Part shown: positions 7,848 through 16,320 of the stretch, piece after piece
Layout of the letters: each line of letters starts with the position of its first letter
Position numbering within the stretch: position 1 is the stretch's first letter
Source: a virus
Virus record (IMG/VR): IMGVR_UViG_3300017763_000006
Location: 30,544-94,543 of that record
Reading direction: 5' to 3' (one strand)
DNA: 64,000 nucleotides
Program-made: the position numbers and the translations under genes
The notes under the pieces: generated by a model
Databases searched by the model: none
Told to the model about the DNA's origin: nothing
What the model saw: the letters and a program-made list of their open reading frames with translations, nothing else

Positions 7848-8358
7848 TTTGCCATACGGTTTGAAAAAAACATATAAAATTACTCCTAATGCAGAAGCAG
7901 CAGAGTTTTTACAAGCAGAAGTTCAAGAATTTTTTGGATATAAATCTAAATCCAAGAGAGAGAAATATGCTGATATATGGATTAACGAAAACTATGGCAT
8001 CAATGTTAAAACAGACAATCTAAATTCTCAACAGAACAAAGGTCGTCTTTGTACAGCAGAAGTTAATCAGTGGCTAAAAAATGAAAATAACAAATTATCA
8101 TTTATATTCATTGAGTATACTAACGACAATGGTGATCTAGAAATACAAAGCGTACAAACAAGAAACATAGAAGAGGTAGAATATGAAATAAGTAACCAAG
8201 GCAAAGGTCTACTACAACCAAAAAGGTACAGAAACAAAGTAGTGTTTAGATCAACCATATCTAGATCGGAATGGATGGAAGAATTTAAGATTAAGTATGC
8301 GGATTTTATTGACAAGCAAATAAAACGATTTGAAGAAAAGAAAAAACATTGGTGTTAG
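7825..8358 (+). CDS. Putative restriction-endonuclease-like protein between polymerase halves
   Basis: This 177-residue protein has YADIWINENYGINVKTDN, an Asp on one strand followed by a beta strand ending NVK, which resembles the D...(D/E)xK core of PD-(D/E)XK restriction and homing enzymes except that the acidic residue would be Asn. A Glu upstream (QAEVQEFFG) could be the helix acid. The rest is mixed alpha/beta with a basic C-terminal helix (KQIKRFEEKKKHWC). I chose ATG 7825 over an upstream TTG because AAAGG precedes it. It overlaps the exonuclease gene by 23 bases and its stop abuts the polymerase C-half start directly. Its position suggests the mobile nuclease that split the polymerase, but that is inference; otherwise it is a hypothetical protein. 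Confidence 0.5.
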   Translation: MDEHTYHDLPYGLKKTYKITPNAEAAEFLQAEVQEFFGYKSKSKREKYADIWINENYGINVKTDNLNSQQNKGRLCTAEVNQWLKNENNKLSFIFIEYTNDNGDLEIQSVQTRNIEEVEYEISNQGKGLLQPKRYRNKVVFRSTISRSEWMEEFKIKYADFIDKQIKRFEEKKKHWC

Positions 8359-9918
8359 ATGGAATATAATGACAAAAAAACTTGGCAGCTTTTTGAAGAA
8401 GGTAAAACAAAAGGTGTCTTTCAGCTAGAAAGTAACCTTGGTAAATCTTGGTCGAAGAAACTTGCTCCAAATAATATTGAAGAGTTATCAGCTTTAATTG
8501 CGATTATTCGCCCCGGATGCTTAAAAGCATTTGTTGATGGTAAATCTATGACTCAACATTTTATTGATCGTAAGCATGGTCGTGAAGAGGTAACATATTT
8601 GCACGAATCATTGGAAGAGGTATTATTGCCTACGTATGGAGTGCTAGTATACCAAGAACAATCCATGCGTATTGCTCAAAAAATAGCTGGCTTCAATCTT
8701 GAAGAAGCAGATGAATTACGAAAAGCTATTGGTAAGAAGAAAGCAGACCTTATGGCTAAAGTTAAAAAGAAATTTATAGCTGGAGCTAAGAGAGTCAAAA
8801 TTGTGAACAAGGAAGAGGCAGAACAAATATTTGGATGGATTCAAGCTTCAGCTAGATACGCATTCAACAAGTCACATAGTATATCTTATGCTGTCTGTTC
8901 ATACTGGAGCGCATACGAAAAGGCTCATAACACAGAGGCTTTTTTTCTGTCTTATTTGTATTACGCCAATGAAAAGCAAGATCCTCACCAAGAAGTATAT
9001 GAGTTAATATCAGAAGCAAAGCTTTTTGACATACAAGCTAGAACACCAAGCCTAATTAATTTTGAAAATAAGTTCAATGTTAGGAATCATAAAATTTACT
9101 TTGGGATTAAAGACATTAAATCGTTGACAGGTAAAACTGGAGACAAAGCTATGAGTGCGATAAAAGAAGCTGAAGAAGATATGAATAAAGATATCTCTAA
9201 ATTTACATGGATTGAGATACTACTATTTTTTGGCTCAAAAGTTAGTTCTACAGCCTTCAAAGCGTTAGCTTCCATAGGGTTCTTTAGAGACTTTAATGGT
9301 AAAGTATCTAGAAATAAAGCTTTGTATGATTACGAGATTTATAGAATTTTGACCAAGGCAGAACAGAAATGGCTTCAAAATAATTATCAAGATAAAAAGT
9401 GGACAAATTTAATTGACGCACTTACCGATTTAGCCCCAACCAAAAAACAGGGAGGTGGCACTAGCAAGATAGAAAGAAAACAGCTAGTAGAGAATGAAAT
9501 ACAACTGCTCATAGATCCACCATACGACTTGGAAGATGATGCAGCTTGGATTATTGATCAAGAGACTAGGCTGTTAGGATGTCCAGTAACAATGACTAGA
9601 ATAGAACGGTCGGACACATCTGCCGCCAATACCACATGCAAAGAAATTGTCAATGGAAAGAAAGGCAAAAACTTGTGCGTAGCAGCTAACATACAGAGAC
9701 TAGCTGAGTATAAAATCAAAAAGGGCGAATCAAAAGGCCAAAACATGGCATTTTTAACAATAGAAGATGACACCTGCATACTGGACAGTGTTGTAGTATT
9801 CCCCAGAATAAAAGAAAAGTATAAATATATATTATATGAGGGGAACAATTTAATATTCTGCGGCTATGTTAATAAAAATGATTCCTCGTTGATTGTGGAA
9901 AATGTTCACGAAGTTTAG
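8359..9918 (+). CDS. dnaE: DNA polymerase III alpha subunit, C-terminal half (fingers, OB)
   Basis: The sequence resumes DnaE where the N-half stops: DKKTWQLFEEGKTKGVFQLE matches E. coli DKKSFDML..ETTAVFQLES, followed by ALIAIIRPGC, FIDRKHGREEV, YGVLVYQEQSMRIAQ, DELRKAIGKKK and FNKSHSISYAVCSYWSA, all fingers signatures. Near the C-terminus, GQNMAFLTIEDD to CGYVNKND is the OB-fold domain. About 25 residues that link palm and fingers in E. coli are missing or shortened. I see no clear clamp-binding pentapeptide. The ATG directly follows the preceding TAG, with no strong SD, implying coupled translation. Alone it would lack the catalytic aspartates. Confidence 0.93.
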   Translation: MEYNDKKTWQLFEEGKTKGVFQLESNLGKSWSKKLAPNNIEELSALIAIIRPGCLKAFVDGKSMTQHFIDRKHGREEVTYLHESLEEVLLPTYGVLVYQEQSMRIAQKIAGFNLEEADELRKAIGKKKADLMAKVKKKFIAGAKRVKIVNKEEAEQIFGWIQASARYAFNKSHSISYAVCSYWSAYEKAHNTEAFFLSYLYYANEKQDPHQEVYELISEAKLFDIQARTPSLINFENKFNVRNHKIYFGIKDIKSLTGKTGDKAMSAIKEAEEDMNKDISKFTWIEILLFFGSKVSSTAFKALASIGFFRDFNGKVSRNKALYDYEIYRILTKAEQKWLQNNYQDKKWTNLIDALTDLAPTKKQGGGTSKIERKQLVENEIQLLIDPPYDLEDDAAWIIDQETRLLGCPVTMTRIERSDTSAANTTCKEIVNGKKGKNLCVAANIQRLAEYKIKKGESKGQNMAFLTIEDDTCILDSVVVFPRIKEKYKYILYEGNNLIFCGYVNKNDSSLIVENVHEV

Positions 9919-9947
9919 TTGTGTTTTATTGCTGTTTTAGCTAATAT
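9919..9947 (+). promoter_or_regulatory. Weak sigma70-like promoter candidate before ssb
   Basis: The 47-base gap before ssb contains TTGTGT (9919-9924), a 17-base spacer and TAATAT (9942-9947). Both hexamers match the sigma70 consensus only partly, so this is a suggestion. The gap is otherwise empty apart from the SD (AGGAG) for ATG 9966. Confidence 0.2.
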
Positions 9948-9965
9948 ACAAAGATAGGAGAAAAT

Positions 9966-10298
9966 ATGAATAATTGTTGTTTTACGGGTTATCTTGTTGA
10001 AAATCCTAGAGCTAGGCATGTAAACAATGTCTTGTTGGTAGAATTTACAATGGTAATTTATAACTATAGAAGGACCAAATCTACTGGAGAAAAAAGCAGA
10101 ATACCTACGTACATTGTGTGTGAAGCTTGGCACACGGGCGCAGAGACAATAGAAAAGTTTGCAACTAAAGGAACTAAGATGACAGTTCAGGCCACAGCTA
10201 AAAATATAGACAAGGACCACGATGATATAATTTTTAGAATTAGCGAATTTGATATTTGTAAAAACGAAGATTTTGACGATTGGACGGATTTGCAATGA
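9966..10298 (+). CDS. ssb: Single-stranded DNA-binding protein (OB fold)
   Basis: NNCCFTGYLVENPRARHV, LLVEFTMVIYNYRRTKSTG, TYIVCEAWHTGAETIEKF and GTKMTVQATAKN follow the strand order of bacterial-type SSB proteins, with W/F residues at DNA-stacking positions. The C-terminus (EDFDDWTDLQ) is acidic like the SSB tail that recruits replication proteins. At 110 residues it is shorter than E. coli SSB because it lacks the long glycine-rich linker. The ATG has a strong SD (AGGAG), and the stop overlaps the next start (ATGA). Its position directly after the polymerase operon supports a replication role. Confidence 0.85.
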   Translation: MNNCCFTGYLVENPRARHVNNVLLVEFTMVIYNYRRTKSTGEKSRIPTYIVCEAWHTGAETIEKFATKGTKMTVQATAKNIDKDHDDIIFRISEFDICKNEDFDDWTDLQ

Positions 10299-11950
10299 GA
10301 AAGAAAAAGATTCTTTTCTGTAGTGAAGCAACATTCTTAAATACTGGTTACGCAACATACACCAGAGAAATCATGAATTATCTTCATAGCACCGGAAAAT
10401 ACGAATTAGCAGAATTAGGATCGTATGGAGAACAGGATGATCCGAGAGCTAGAAATATACCGTGGACGTATTTTTCAGCCATGCTTCCTAAAGATCCTAG
10501 CCAAAGGGAACAAGAAATATTTAAATCTAAATATACCATGCAGTTTGGAGAGTATGCATTTAAAGATGTATGTTTACAATTCCGTCCAGATATAGTGTGC
10601 GACATAAGAGACTTCTGGATGTTAGAATTTCAGGAAAGATCTCCATACAGAAAATTTTATAAGTGGTGCATAATGCCAACGGTTGACGCAGAACCACAAG
10701 CCACTCAGTGGATACAAACATATAGTTCTGCTGATGCTTGTTTAACTTACTCTGATTGGTCTGGAGAGTTATTAAAAAGGCAAAGCGATGGAGCAATAAA
10801 TTATATAGGATCTGCACCTCCATCTGCACACTCAGCTTACTCAGTAATAAAAGACAAGAAAGAGTGCAGAAAAGAACTGGGATTACCAGAAAACGCAAAG
10901 ATTATTGGCACTGTAATGAGAAATCAAAGGAGAAAATTATATCCTGATTTATTTAAAACCTTCAAAATGATTTTAGAAACTGTTCCAGATCCAGAAAATT
11001 ATTTGCTATATTGTCATACTAGTTTTCCAGACATGGGATGGGATTTGCCAGAACTAATGATTAAAGAGGGCATAGCTTCAAAAGTAATTTTTACTTATAT
11101 ATGCATAGAAACAAAAAAAACATATTCCACATTCTTTGCTGGTCCTACTTCTATTTCTCCGTTTACCAATAAAATGTCAGGAGTAATAGCTAGCGTACAA
11201 CAAGGTGCTTCGTATGATAGCTTATCAACAATCATGTCCTCTTTCGATCTTTATGTCCAGTATGCTAATTCTGAAGGTTTTGGATTGCCACAAGTTGAAG
11301 CTGCTGCGTGTGGTGTTCCAGTAGCTGCCGTAGACTATTCTGCAATGCATAGCGTAATAAATCAGCTTGGAGGATTATCTTTAAAAACTAAGGCTCTATA
11401 CAAAGAAATGGAAACTGGCTGCATGAGGGCTGTTCCAGACAATGAATATGCCGCAGAAGAAATATGCAAGTTTTTTAAACTAAGCGAAGATATTAGAAAA
11501 AACACAGGTAAAGATATTAAGCAAAATTTTCTTAAACATTTTCAATGGGACAAAAGCGGTCAGGTCTGGGAGAAATACTTCGATTCTGTAGAGATAGAAC
11601 CAGATGAAAAAACGTGGTTATCTCAGCCAGATATACAAAGACCCGCAGCTAAACCAGAAGAATCAGAATTTAATAGTGTTACAGAAATGACTAACTTTTT
11701 AATAGACGAAGTTTTGCGTCAACCAGAACACAAAAATTCTTTTTTCAGTCTCAGGCTCAGAAGAGATTTACTTTATAGATTTTCAACTAGTGCTGTCGAT
11801 GGAATATATATGAACGATAGCTCAATGGTTGGAGACCCTAGCAAAAAAGCAAACTTATTTAATTTTGATAAAGCATACGAAATAATGAAGAATAGAAGAC
11901 TAGAAATTAATATGTATGAAGACATAAGGAAAAGGGCGTTTAATCTATGA
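10295..11950 (+). CDS. GT4-like glycosyltransferase with C-terminal extension
   Basis: The GT-B fold donor site is shown by NSEGFGLPQVEAAACGVPVA, which contains the EX7E motif of GT4 enzymes, preceded by IIGTVMRNQRRKLYPDLF and a DLYVQYA strand. The N-terminal domain starts KKKILFCSEATFLNTGYATY, a typical acceptor-side opening. After the catalytic domains (~1-430) there are about 120 extra residues rich in acidic residues and Ser. ATG 10295 overlaps the SSB stop as ATGA; an in-frame TTG 15 bases upstream is less likely. The gene opens the larger glycosylation island and overlaps the next GT by four bases. Sugar specificity is unknown. Confidence 0.8.
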   Translation: MRKKKILFCSEATFLNTGYATYTREIMNYLHSTGKYELAELGSYGEQDDPRARNIPWTYFSAMLPKDPSQREQEIFKSKYTMQFGEYAFKDVCLQFRPDIVCDIRDFWMLEFQERSPYRKFYKWCIMPTVDAEPQATQWIQTYSSADACLTYSDWSGELLKRQSDGAINYIGSAPPSAHSAYSVIKDKKECRKELGLPENAKIIGTVMRNQRRKLYPDLFKTFKMILETVPDPENYLLYCHTSFPDMGWDLPELMIKEGIASKVIFTYICIETKKTYSTFFAGPTSISPFTNKMSGVIASVQQGASYDSLSTIMSSFDLYVQYANSEGFGLPQVEAAACGVPVAAVDYSAMHSVINQLGGLSLKTKALYKEMETGCMRAVPDNEYAAEEICKFFKLSEDIRKNTGKDIKQNFLKHFQWDKSGQVWEKYFDSVEIEPDEKTWLSQPDIQRPAAKPEESEFNSVTEMTNFLIDEVLRQPEHKNSFFSLRLRRDLLYRFSTSAVDGIYMNDSSMVGDPSKKANLFNFDKAYEIMKNRRLEINMYEDIRKRAFNL

Positions 11951-13056
11951 AAATCTTATATATTGCACACTACAAAGAGTCATCTGGATGGTCTAATGCC
12001 GCTATACAAAATGTATTAGCACTACGCAGCGCTGGCTTAGACGTTGTATGTAGAGACATAAAGCTAACGAATAAAGAACATACTCCCGATCCAGTAATAG
12101 AGGAATTAGAGCGTAAAGACCTGAAGGGCGTTACCGATTGCATACAACACGTATTGCCTCACCACATATGCGGAACTGAAAAATTTTCAGGTAAAAATAT
12201 TTCTCATTACGTGGCTGAGTCTATGTTTACTCAAAAAAATACTTGGCACACATTTTTAGATTTAACAGATGAAGTGTGGGTTCCGAACGATACTCTAAAA
12301 GAAAATACCAAACAATTTGTCAATAAACCAGTACATACTATTCCATATGCTTTTGATACATCTGTTTATCAAAAAGAATACCAAAAAATAGATTTAGACC
12401 ATCATAACAGCTCATTTAAGTTTTATACTATAGCTGATATTAACGAACGAAAAAATATTAAATCAATAATAAGGTGCTACTATCATACGTTTAAATTTTA
12501 TGAAAATACCGTACTAATACTTAAGATATCCAAATACGGAGTTCCAGAAGAAACCTTGAGGCAATCTATAGGTCAAATGTGCCAAGAGATACAAAATGAA
12601 ATGAGGATGTATAAAGACGTTGGAAGATATCCACCTATTAGAATTTTTTGTGAACGAGTACCAACGGACACTATATATTCAATTCACCGAAGCTGTGATT
12701 GTTTCGTTGGCGTTTCACATGGGGAAGGTTGGTCTATACCAGCATTTGACGCTATGTGCTTTGGGAACAAGCCAATATGCAGCGACGAAGGTGGGCCAAA
12801 AATGTTTATAGATAAAAATGATAAGACTTCAGGATCATTGATTTCTGGATCTTACAGTATATGCAATCAATCTGACAGTGCTTTTGCGCATATATTTACT
12901 GGATCAGAATTCTGGTTTTCTCCTAGCGAGAAAAAGGTTTGTGAAACAATGAGAGAAAGATATAATAATCGTGAACGACACAAATCACCTTGGGAATTAG
13001 GTAAAAAATATTCTCACAAAGTTGTAGGACAACAAATGGAAGAGCTTTTAAAATGA
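11947..13056 (+). CDS. GT4-like glycosyltransferase
   Basis: A 369-residue GT-B protein starts KILYIAHYKESSGWSNAAIQ and carries GEGWSIPAFDAMCFGNKPIC, the donor-binding loop of GT4 enzymes with the second acid as Asp. The central FYTIADINERKNIKSIIRCY matches the interdomain strand. SHYVAESMFTQ and DEVWVPND are features often seen in group 1 transferases of phages and capsule clusters. It shares ATGA overlaps with both neighbours, so four genes in a row (9966-13538) are translated as one coupled set. Confidence 0.8.
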   Translation: MKILYIAHYKESSGWSNAAIQNVLALRSAGLDVVCRDIKLTNKEHTPDPVIEELERKDLKGVTDCIQHVLPHHICGTEKFSGKNISHYVAESMFTQKNTWHTFLDLTDEVWVPNDTLKENTKQFVNKPVHTIPYAFDTSVYQKEYQKIDLDHHNSSFKFYTIADINERKNIKSIIRCYYHTFKFYENTVLILKISKYGVPEETLRQSIGQMCQEIQNEMRMYKDVGRYPPIRIFCERVPTDTIYSIHRSCDCFVGVSHGEGWSIPAFDAMCFGNKPICSDEGGPKMFIDKNDKTSGSLISGSYSICNQSDSAFAHIFTGSEFWFSPSEKKVCETMRERYNNRERHKSPWELGKKYSHKVVGQQMEELLK

Positions 13057-13538
13057 AAACATTACAACTATTTATGTCTGATGTTAACTTGGATAACAAT
13101 AATATACTCGTAATAGGACAGGGCGTTCTATCTAATGAAATTATGGAGACCAATCATAATTTTTACATAATGACAGAAGAAAAAATAGATAACCCGTTTG
13201 AAAATTTACATCAAATAACATCTGGGCAAATACCTACTTCTATTGGCTTTGATCTTATCATAATGCAAGATTTTAATGAACAATCTTTAAGAATTCAAGA
13301 GGGTGTGTCCAAAAGACTTAATGTGCCAACAGTCAGATTATACAGAGATGGACCACCAGAATCTGTAAATCCTCAAAATAAAGAAATCTTTAAAAGATTC
13401 TCTGGTGATATTAATGTATTTTTTGACATTCTTAACTACCAAAGGTGGATAGTAAATCCAGAAGCTACAACAGAAATAATGACAGACGAAACGTCCAGCA
13501 AATGGAATGAAGTTTTTCAATTAGTACGTAAAGGATAA
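13053..13538 (+). CDS. Hypothetical protein of the glycosylation island
   Basis: No domain is recognised. The 161-residue sequence has a short Rossmann-like opening (NNILVIGQGVLSNEI), a GFDLIIMQD strand and RLNVPTVRLYRDGPPES, which recalls the N-terminal half of a GT-B glycosyltransferase (beta strand, then acceptor loop). It is too short to be a full enzyme. It overlaps the preceding glycosyltransferase by four bases and could be an accessory half or a remnant; this is inference. Confidence 0.7.
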   Translation: MKTLQLFMSDVNLDNNNILVIGQGVLSNEIMETNHNFYIMTEEKIDNPFENLHQITSGQIPTSIGFDLIIMQDFNEQSLRIQEGVSKRLNVPTVRLYRDGPPESVNPQNKEIFKRFSGDINVFFDILNYQRWIVNPEATTEIMTDETSSKWNEVFQLVRKG

Positions 13539-13541
13539 AAT

Positions 13542-13961
13542 ATGAATTTAAATATAACATGGGACGAAAAACACGATATAGACAATTACATCAATATTCA
13601 TGTCAGTGAAAACGACTATTTAGAAAAAATAAAGAAAATACCAGACGCTGGCTGCAAAGTAATTCATGTGTCAGAAGGGGCTTATTTACTAGATTATAAG
13701 AGTGTTTTTGAATTATTGCAAATGTGCGTAACAAAACTAAGAATGAACGGAAGAATTTCTATATCTGTATTTAATTTTGATTTAATATGCGCTGATTATA
13801 TTGGCGGCTCGTTAGAATCGGAAGTTCTTAGTCGATATTTATCAAATATGAATAGCAATGTAAGATATGACGAAGTAAGTCGAATTTTTTATCAAAATAA
13901 TATCAAACTACAAGGCATAGATAGAGCAGAATACTATCAAGTGCTACACGGAAGTAGATAA
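13542..13961 (+). CDS. Possible partial SAM-methyltransferase-like protein
   Basis: The 139-residue protein has GCKVIHVSEGAYLLDYKSVF, then LLQMCVTKLRMNGRISISVF, which resembles the motif III/post-III half of class I methyltransferases (helix, then R-x-x-G-x-(I/L)-x-(I/V) strand). The SAM-binding glycine loop is missing, so it may be a pseudo-methyltransferase or a partner of another protein. AAGGAT precedes the ATG. Confidence that it is a real gene is high; the fold is a guess. Confidence 0.65.
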   Translation: MNLNITWDEKHDIDNYINIHVSENDYLEKIKKIPDAGCKVIHVSEGAYLLDYKSVFELLQMCVTKLRMNGRISISVFNFDLICADYIGGSLESEVLSRYLSNMNSNVRYDEVSRIFYQNNIKLQGIDRAEYYQVLHGSR

Positions 13962-13962
13962 T

Positions 13963-14715
13963 ATGAGAAGATCTAAGTGTGTTACTACAACAAAAAAAAC
14001 AAGAAGAAGTAGAAAGTATGATGACTTTATTACTATAGTCTTGTTGCACGATCAAATAATTAACAGAATGAGGTGTCACGAACCCATATGTTTTATTGAG
14101 CTTAATGATCAACAAAAATTAATAGACAAACAAATACAAGCAATAAACAGCAGATTTAAAAACTATGAGCTAATTATATCTATAGGTAATTATGCAGATA
14201 AAATCTATGATCATATAAAAAAGAAACATAAAAACAAATCCATAAGACTCATAGAAAATATGAATTATATGGACACTAATTCCTGCGAAAGTATTAGGCT
14301 TTGCATCCACAATACAAATAACGACAAAATACTTGTTATAGACGGAAATTTATGTTTTAACGACAAAGTGTTTGACAACTTAGATTTTAACAAATCGTTT
14401 GCCTTGGTAAATAAAAACAATGAAGAGAGTTTAGAAATTGGAGTAAATGTACACAACGAAAAGATACAATTTTTGTGCTATGGAGCTAGTCAAAAGTGGT
14501 CTGAAATATTCTTTTTAAAGGGTAGTAAAATAATACTTGATTTAGAAAGCACACTAAACAAAAAATCTTTTAAGAAAAAATTCTGGTTTGAGGCTATAAA
14601 TGAATTAGTAGCCAACCACAACATTGCTGGATTTATAAACAAAAGTGAAATACTTAAAATAAAAAATATTAAAACATACAATATAGCTAGGAGACAAAAT
14701 GAAATTCTTGATTGA
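13963..14715 (+). CDS. Degenerate nucleotidyltransferase/GT-A-like protein
   Basis: After a basic N-terminus (TTTKKTRRSRK), CFIELNDQQKLIDKQIQAIN, YELIISIGNYADKIYDHI, IRLIENMNYMDTNS and KILVIDGNLCF follow the order of sugar-nucleotide nucleotidyltransferases (KPL..., strand, N..Y..TN.., DGD). The nucleotide-binding GxGxR loop is absent from the N-terminus and the DGD metal motif reads DGN. It may thus be an inactive or altered transferase, perhaps binding a nucleotide sugar. It overlaps the next gene by 17 bases. Confidence 0.6.
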   Translation: MRRSKCVTTTKKTRRSRKYDDFITIVLLHDQIINRMRCHEPICFIELNDQQKLIDKQIQAINSRFKNYELIISIGNYADKIYDHIKKKHKNKSIRLIENMNYMDTNSCESIRLCIHNTNNDKILVIDGNLCFNDKVFDNLDFNKSFALVNKNNEESLEIGVNVHNEKIQFLCYGASQKWSEIFFLKGSKIILDLESTLNKKSFKKKFWFEAINELVANHNIAGFINKSEILKIKNIKTYNIARRQNEILD

Positions 14716-15568
14716 CTCATATAGCAACCCAGTAAATAGTACGCAATCTATGTATTTTCACCATCATATAAATGCGATGGAAGAACATGAGTCTTACATA
14801 ACAAGCCCGTCTTTGCCGCTTTTTGACACTCTTGACGCATTTGGCCCTGACGTATACATAACATCTGCTAAGACTTTAAGATGGGACTATGTAGAATATA
14901 TCAAAGATACCGGGTCAGAAATTAAGACATTTATAAGCCTTGATGATACTAAATTAGGTAATATACATAGTGTGGTAGAAACTTTAAAAGAAAACAATAT
15001 TAAAGCAAGGTTTTTCTTAAACGGAAGTACGCAGATTGGATTAAAATCTTTAAAAATTTCTACTATTCCAATTCTTCCAGCTATAGATAGCAATTTAAAT
15101 ATTTACTTTAATGAGTCTCAAAGATACCAGTGGAAAAATAAAATAGATTATCTTATAGTTTCTAGCTCTGTTGAGAATTTGCACATACCATCGTCTATAG
15201 GGAATAATAGCACCTTTCATATATATTCTTCAGATGGCAAGGGAGATTTGCTTGAAACAATAGTGACTTGCAATAACGAATTATTTCATAATTACCATAA
15301 TATTATTTTCGACAATTTAGATTTAGGTGTAAGCCAAATGTTTTTACAAGCTATAATTAGCGGAACTCCAACGTATTATTTTGATCCCAACGGTAATCAT
15401 GATGAAATGTTATCTAGGATACTAAAAACTGAGCAAACATTAAATTGGTTAGATAAATCTAAAGTTACCGATTTTTCAGACATAAGAAAACACATTCAAG
15501 AAAAACACAAATCAGAAAATAGAGTCAAATCACTACTTTCGCAACTACCACAGGTGTGCCATGCTTAA
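14699..15568 (+). CDS. GT-B-like hypothetical protein
   Basis: The 289-residue protein starts KFLIDSYSNPVNSTQSMYFH and has a DVYITSAKT strand, PILPAIDSN, and near the C-terminus LGVSQMFLQAIISGTPTYYF, which resembles the donor-site helix/strand of GT-B glycosyltransferases (EA..cG.P). The EX7E motif is not complete. AGGAGA precedes the ATG. A glycosyltransferase-like fold is likely from context and pattern, but activity is uncertain. Confidence 0.55.
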   Translation: MKFLIDSYSNPVNSTQSMYFHHHINAMEEHESYITSPSLPLFDTLDAFGPDVYITSAKTLRWDYVEYIKDTGSEIKTFISLDDTKLGNIHSVVETLKENNIKARFFLNGSTQIGLKSLKISTIPILPAIDSNLNIYFNESQRYQWKNKIDYLIVSSSVENLHIPSSIGNNSTFHIYSSDGKGDLLETIVTCNNELFHNYHNIIFDNLDLGVSQMFLQAIISGTPTYYFDPNGNHDEMLSRILKTEQTLNWLDKSKVTDFSDIRKHIQEKHKSENRVKSLLSQLPQVCHA

Positions 15569-16310
15569 ACAAGATAGAATACAAGTGCATATGCACCTAT
15601 ATTATAAAGATCCATCTATTTATTTGATGGACAAAATAAGACAGAAATGGGATGGAAGAGTTAATATATCCTTAAACGACGATGGAGAAGCTAATGATAC
15701 AATTGTAGAATATGCACAAAAAATATTTCCAGAAGTGCGTACCGTTACAACTCCAAACTTAGGAAATGATCAAATAGGTTTTAAAAAATCTATCGCCACA
15801 AACAAAGAGTCTGGCAAAGATTGGATATTTTATGTTCATGACAAATCTCAAGATAAACAGAAATGGGTAGATGACATAGTAGACCCAATAATAAATCAAG
15901 AAGAAGTAGTAGATGAATTAATAGAAAAAGACGAATATGGAATTATATCATCTGCTAAAAGATGTAACAAAATATTTGATGAAGAATATCTTATAGAATT
16001 TAGTAAAAAATGCAAGCTTTCAGAAAAGAATTTAGTTGTAGGGTCAAGACATACTCTTGTGTGGTTAAGAGAATTACAATACATATTGTACGATATTCAT
16101 GGGTTCATAGATAGAAAAAATATCAATTTTCAGTTTACTGCTGGAACTATGTTTCTAATTAACGAAGATATCGTCAAGCTGTCACATGATTGTATACATG
16201 AAAATTATTTTGAAAAACAATACAGACCAGATGGAAAAGTCGAACACGCATTAGAGAGATTTTATTATTATGTTTCAGCGTGTCTTCGTAAAAAAATAAT
16301 GTTTATATAA
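15561..16310 (+). CDS. RgpF-like (rhamnan synthesis F) glycosyltransferase-associated protein
   Basis: The sequence has NLGNDQIGFKKSI, WIFYVHDKSQDKQKWVDDI, FTAGTMFLINEDIV and VEHALERFYYYVSA. These correspond to the RgpF family signature (N.G.D...F, L.H.K, aGTmFw, HalER), a family that builds rhamnose-glucose polysaccharides and O-antigens. At 250 residues it is a single domain. It follows the GT-B-like gene with a short overlap, so the island carries at least four recognisable sugar-transfer proteins in a row. The actual sugar is not shown by sequence. Confidence 0.75.
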   Translation: MLKQDRIQVHMHLYYKDPSIYLMDKIRQKWDGRVNISLNDDGEANDTIVEYAQKIFPEVRTVTTPNLGNDQIGFKKSIATNKESGKDWIFYVHDKSQDKQKWVDDIVDPIINQEEVVDELIEKDEYGIISSAKRCNKIFDEEYLIEFSKKCKLSEKNLVVGSRHTLVWLRELQYILYDIHGFIDRKNINFQFTAGTMFLINEDIVKLSHDCIHENYFEKQYRPDGKVEHALERFYYYVSACLRKKIMFI

Positions 16311-16320
16311 GGAAACAAAA

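Noticed and set aside
7100-8400. Split intein or intron at the polymerase break
   Set aside because: Neither half carries intein splice residues (N-terminal Cys/Ser with TxxH, C-terminal HN), and the intervening DNA is filled by two intact overlapping genes, so protein splicing is not supported.
13542-13961. A complete SAM methyltransferase
   Set aside because: The glycine-rich SAM loop is absent; only the C-terminal half pattern is visible, so it is listed as methyltransferase-like only.
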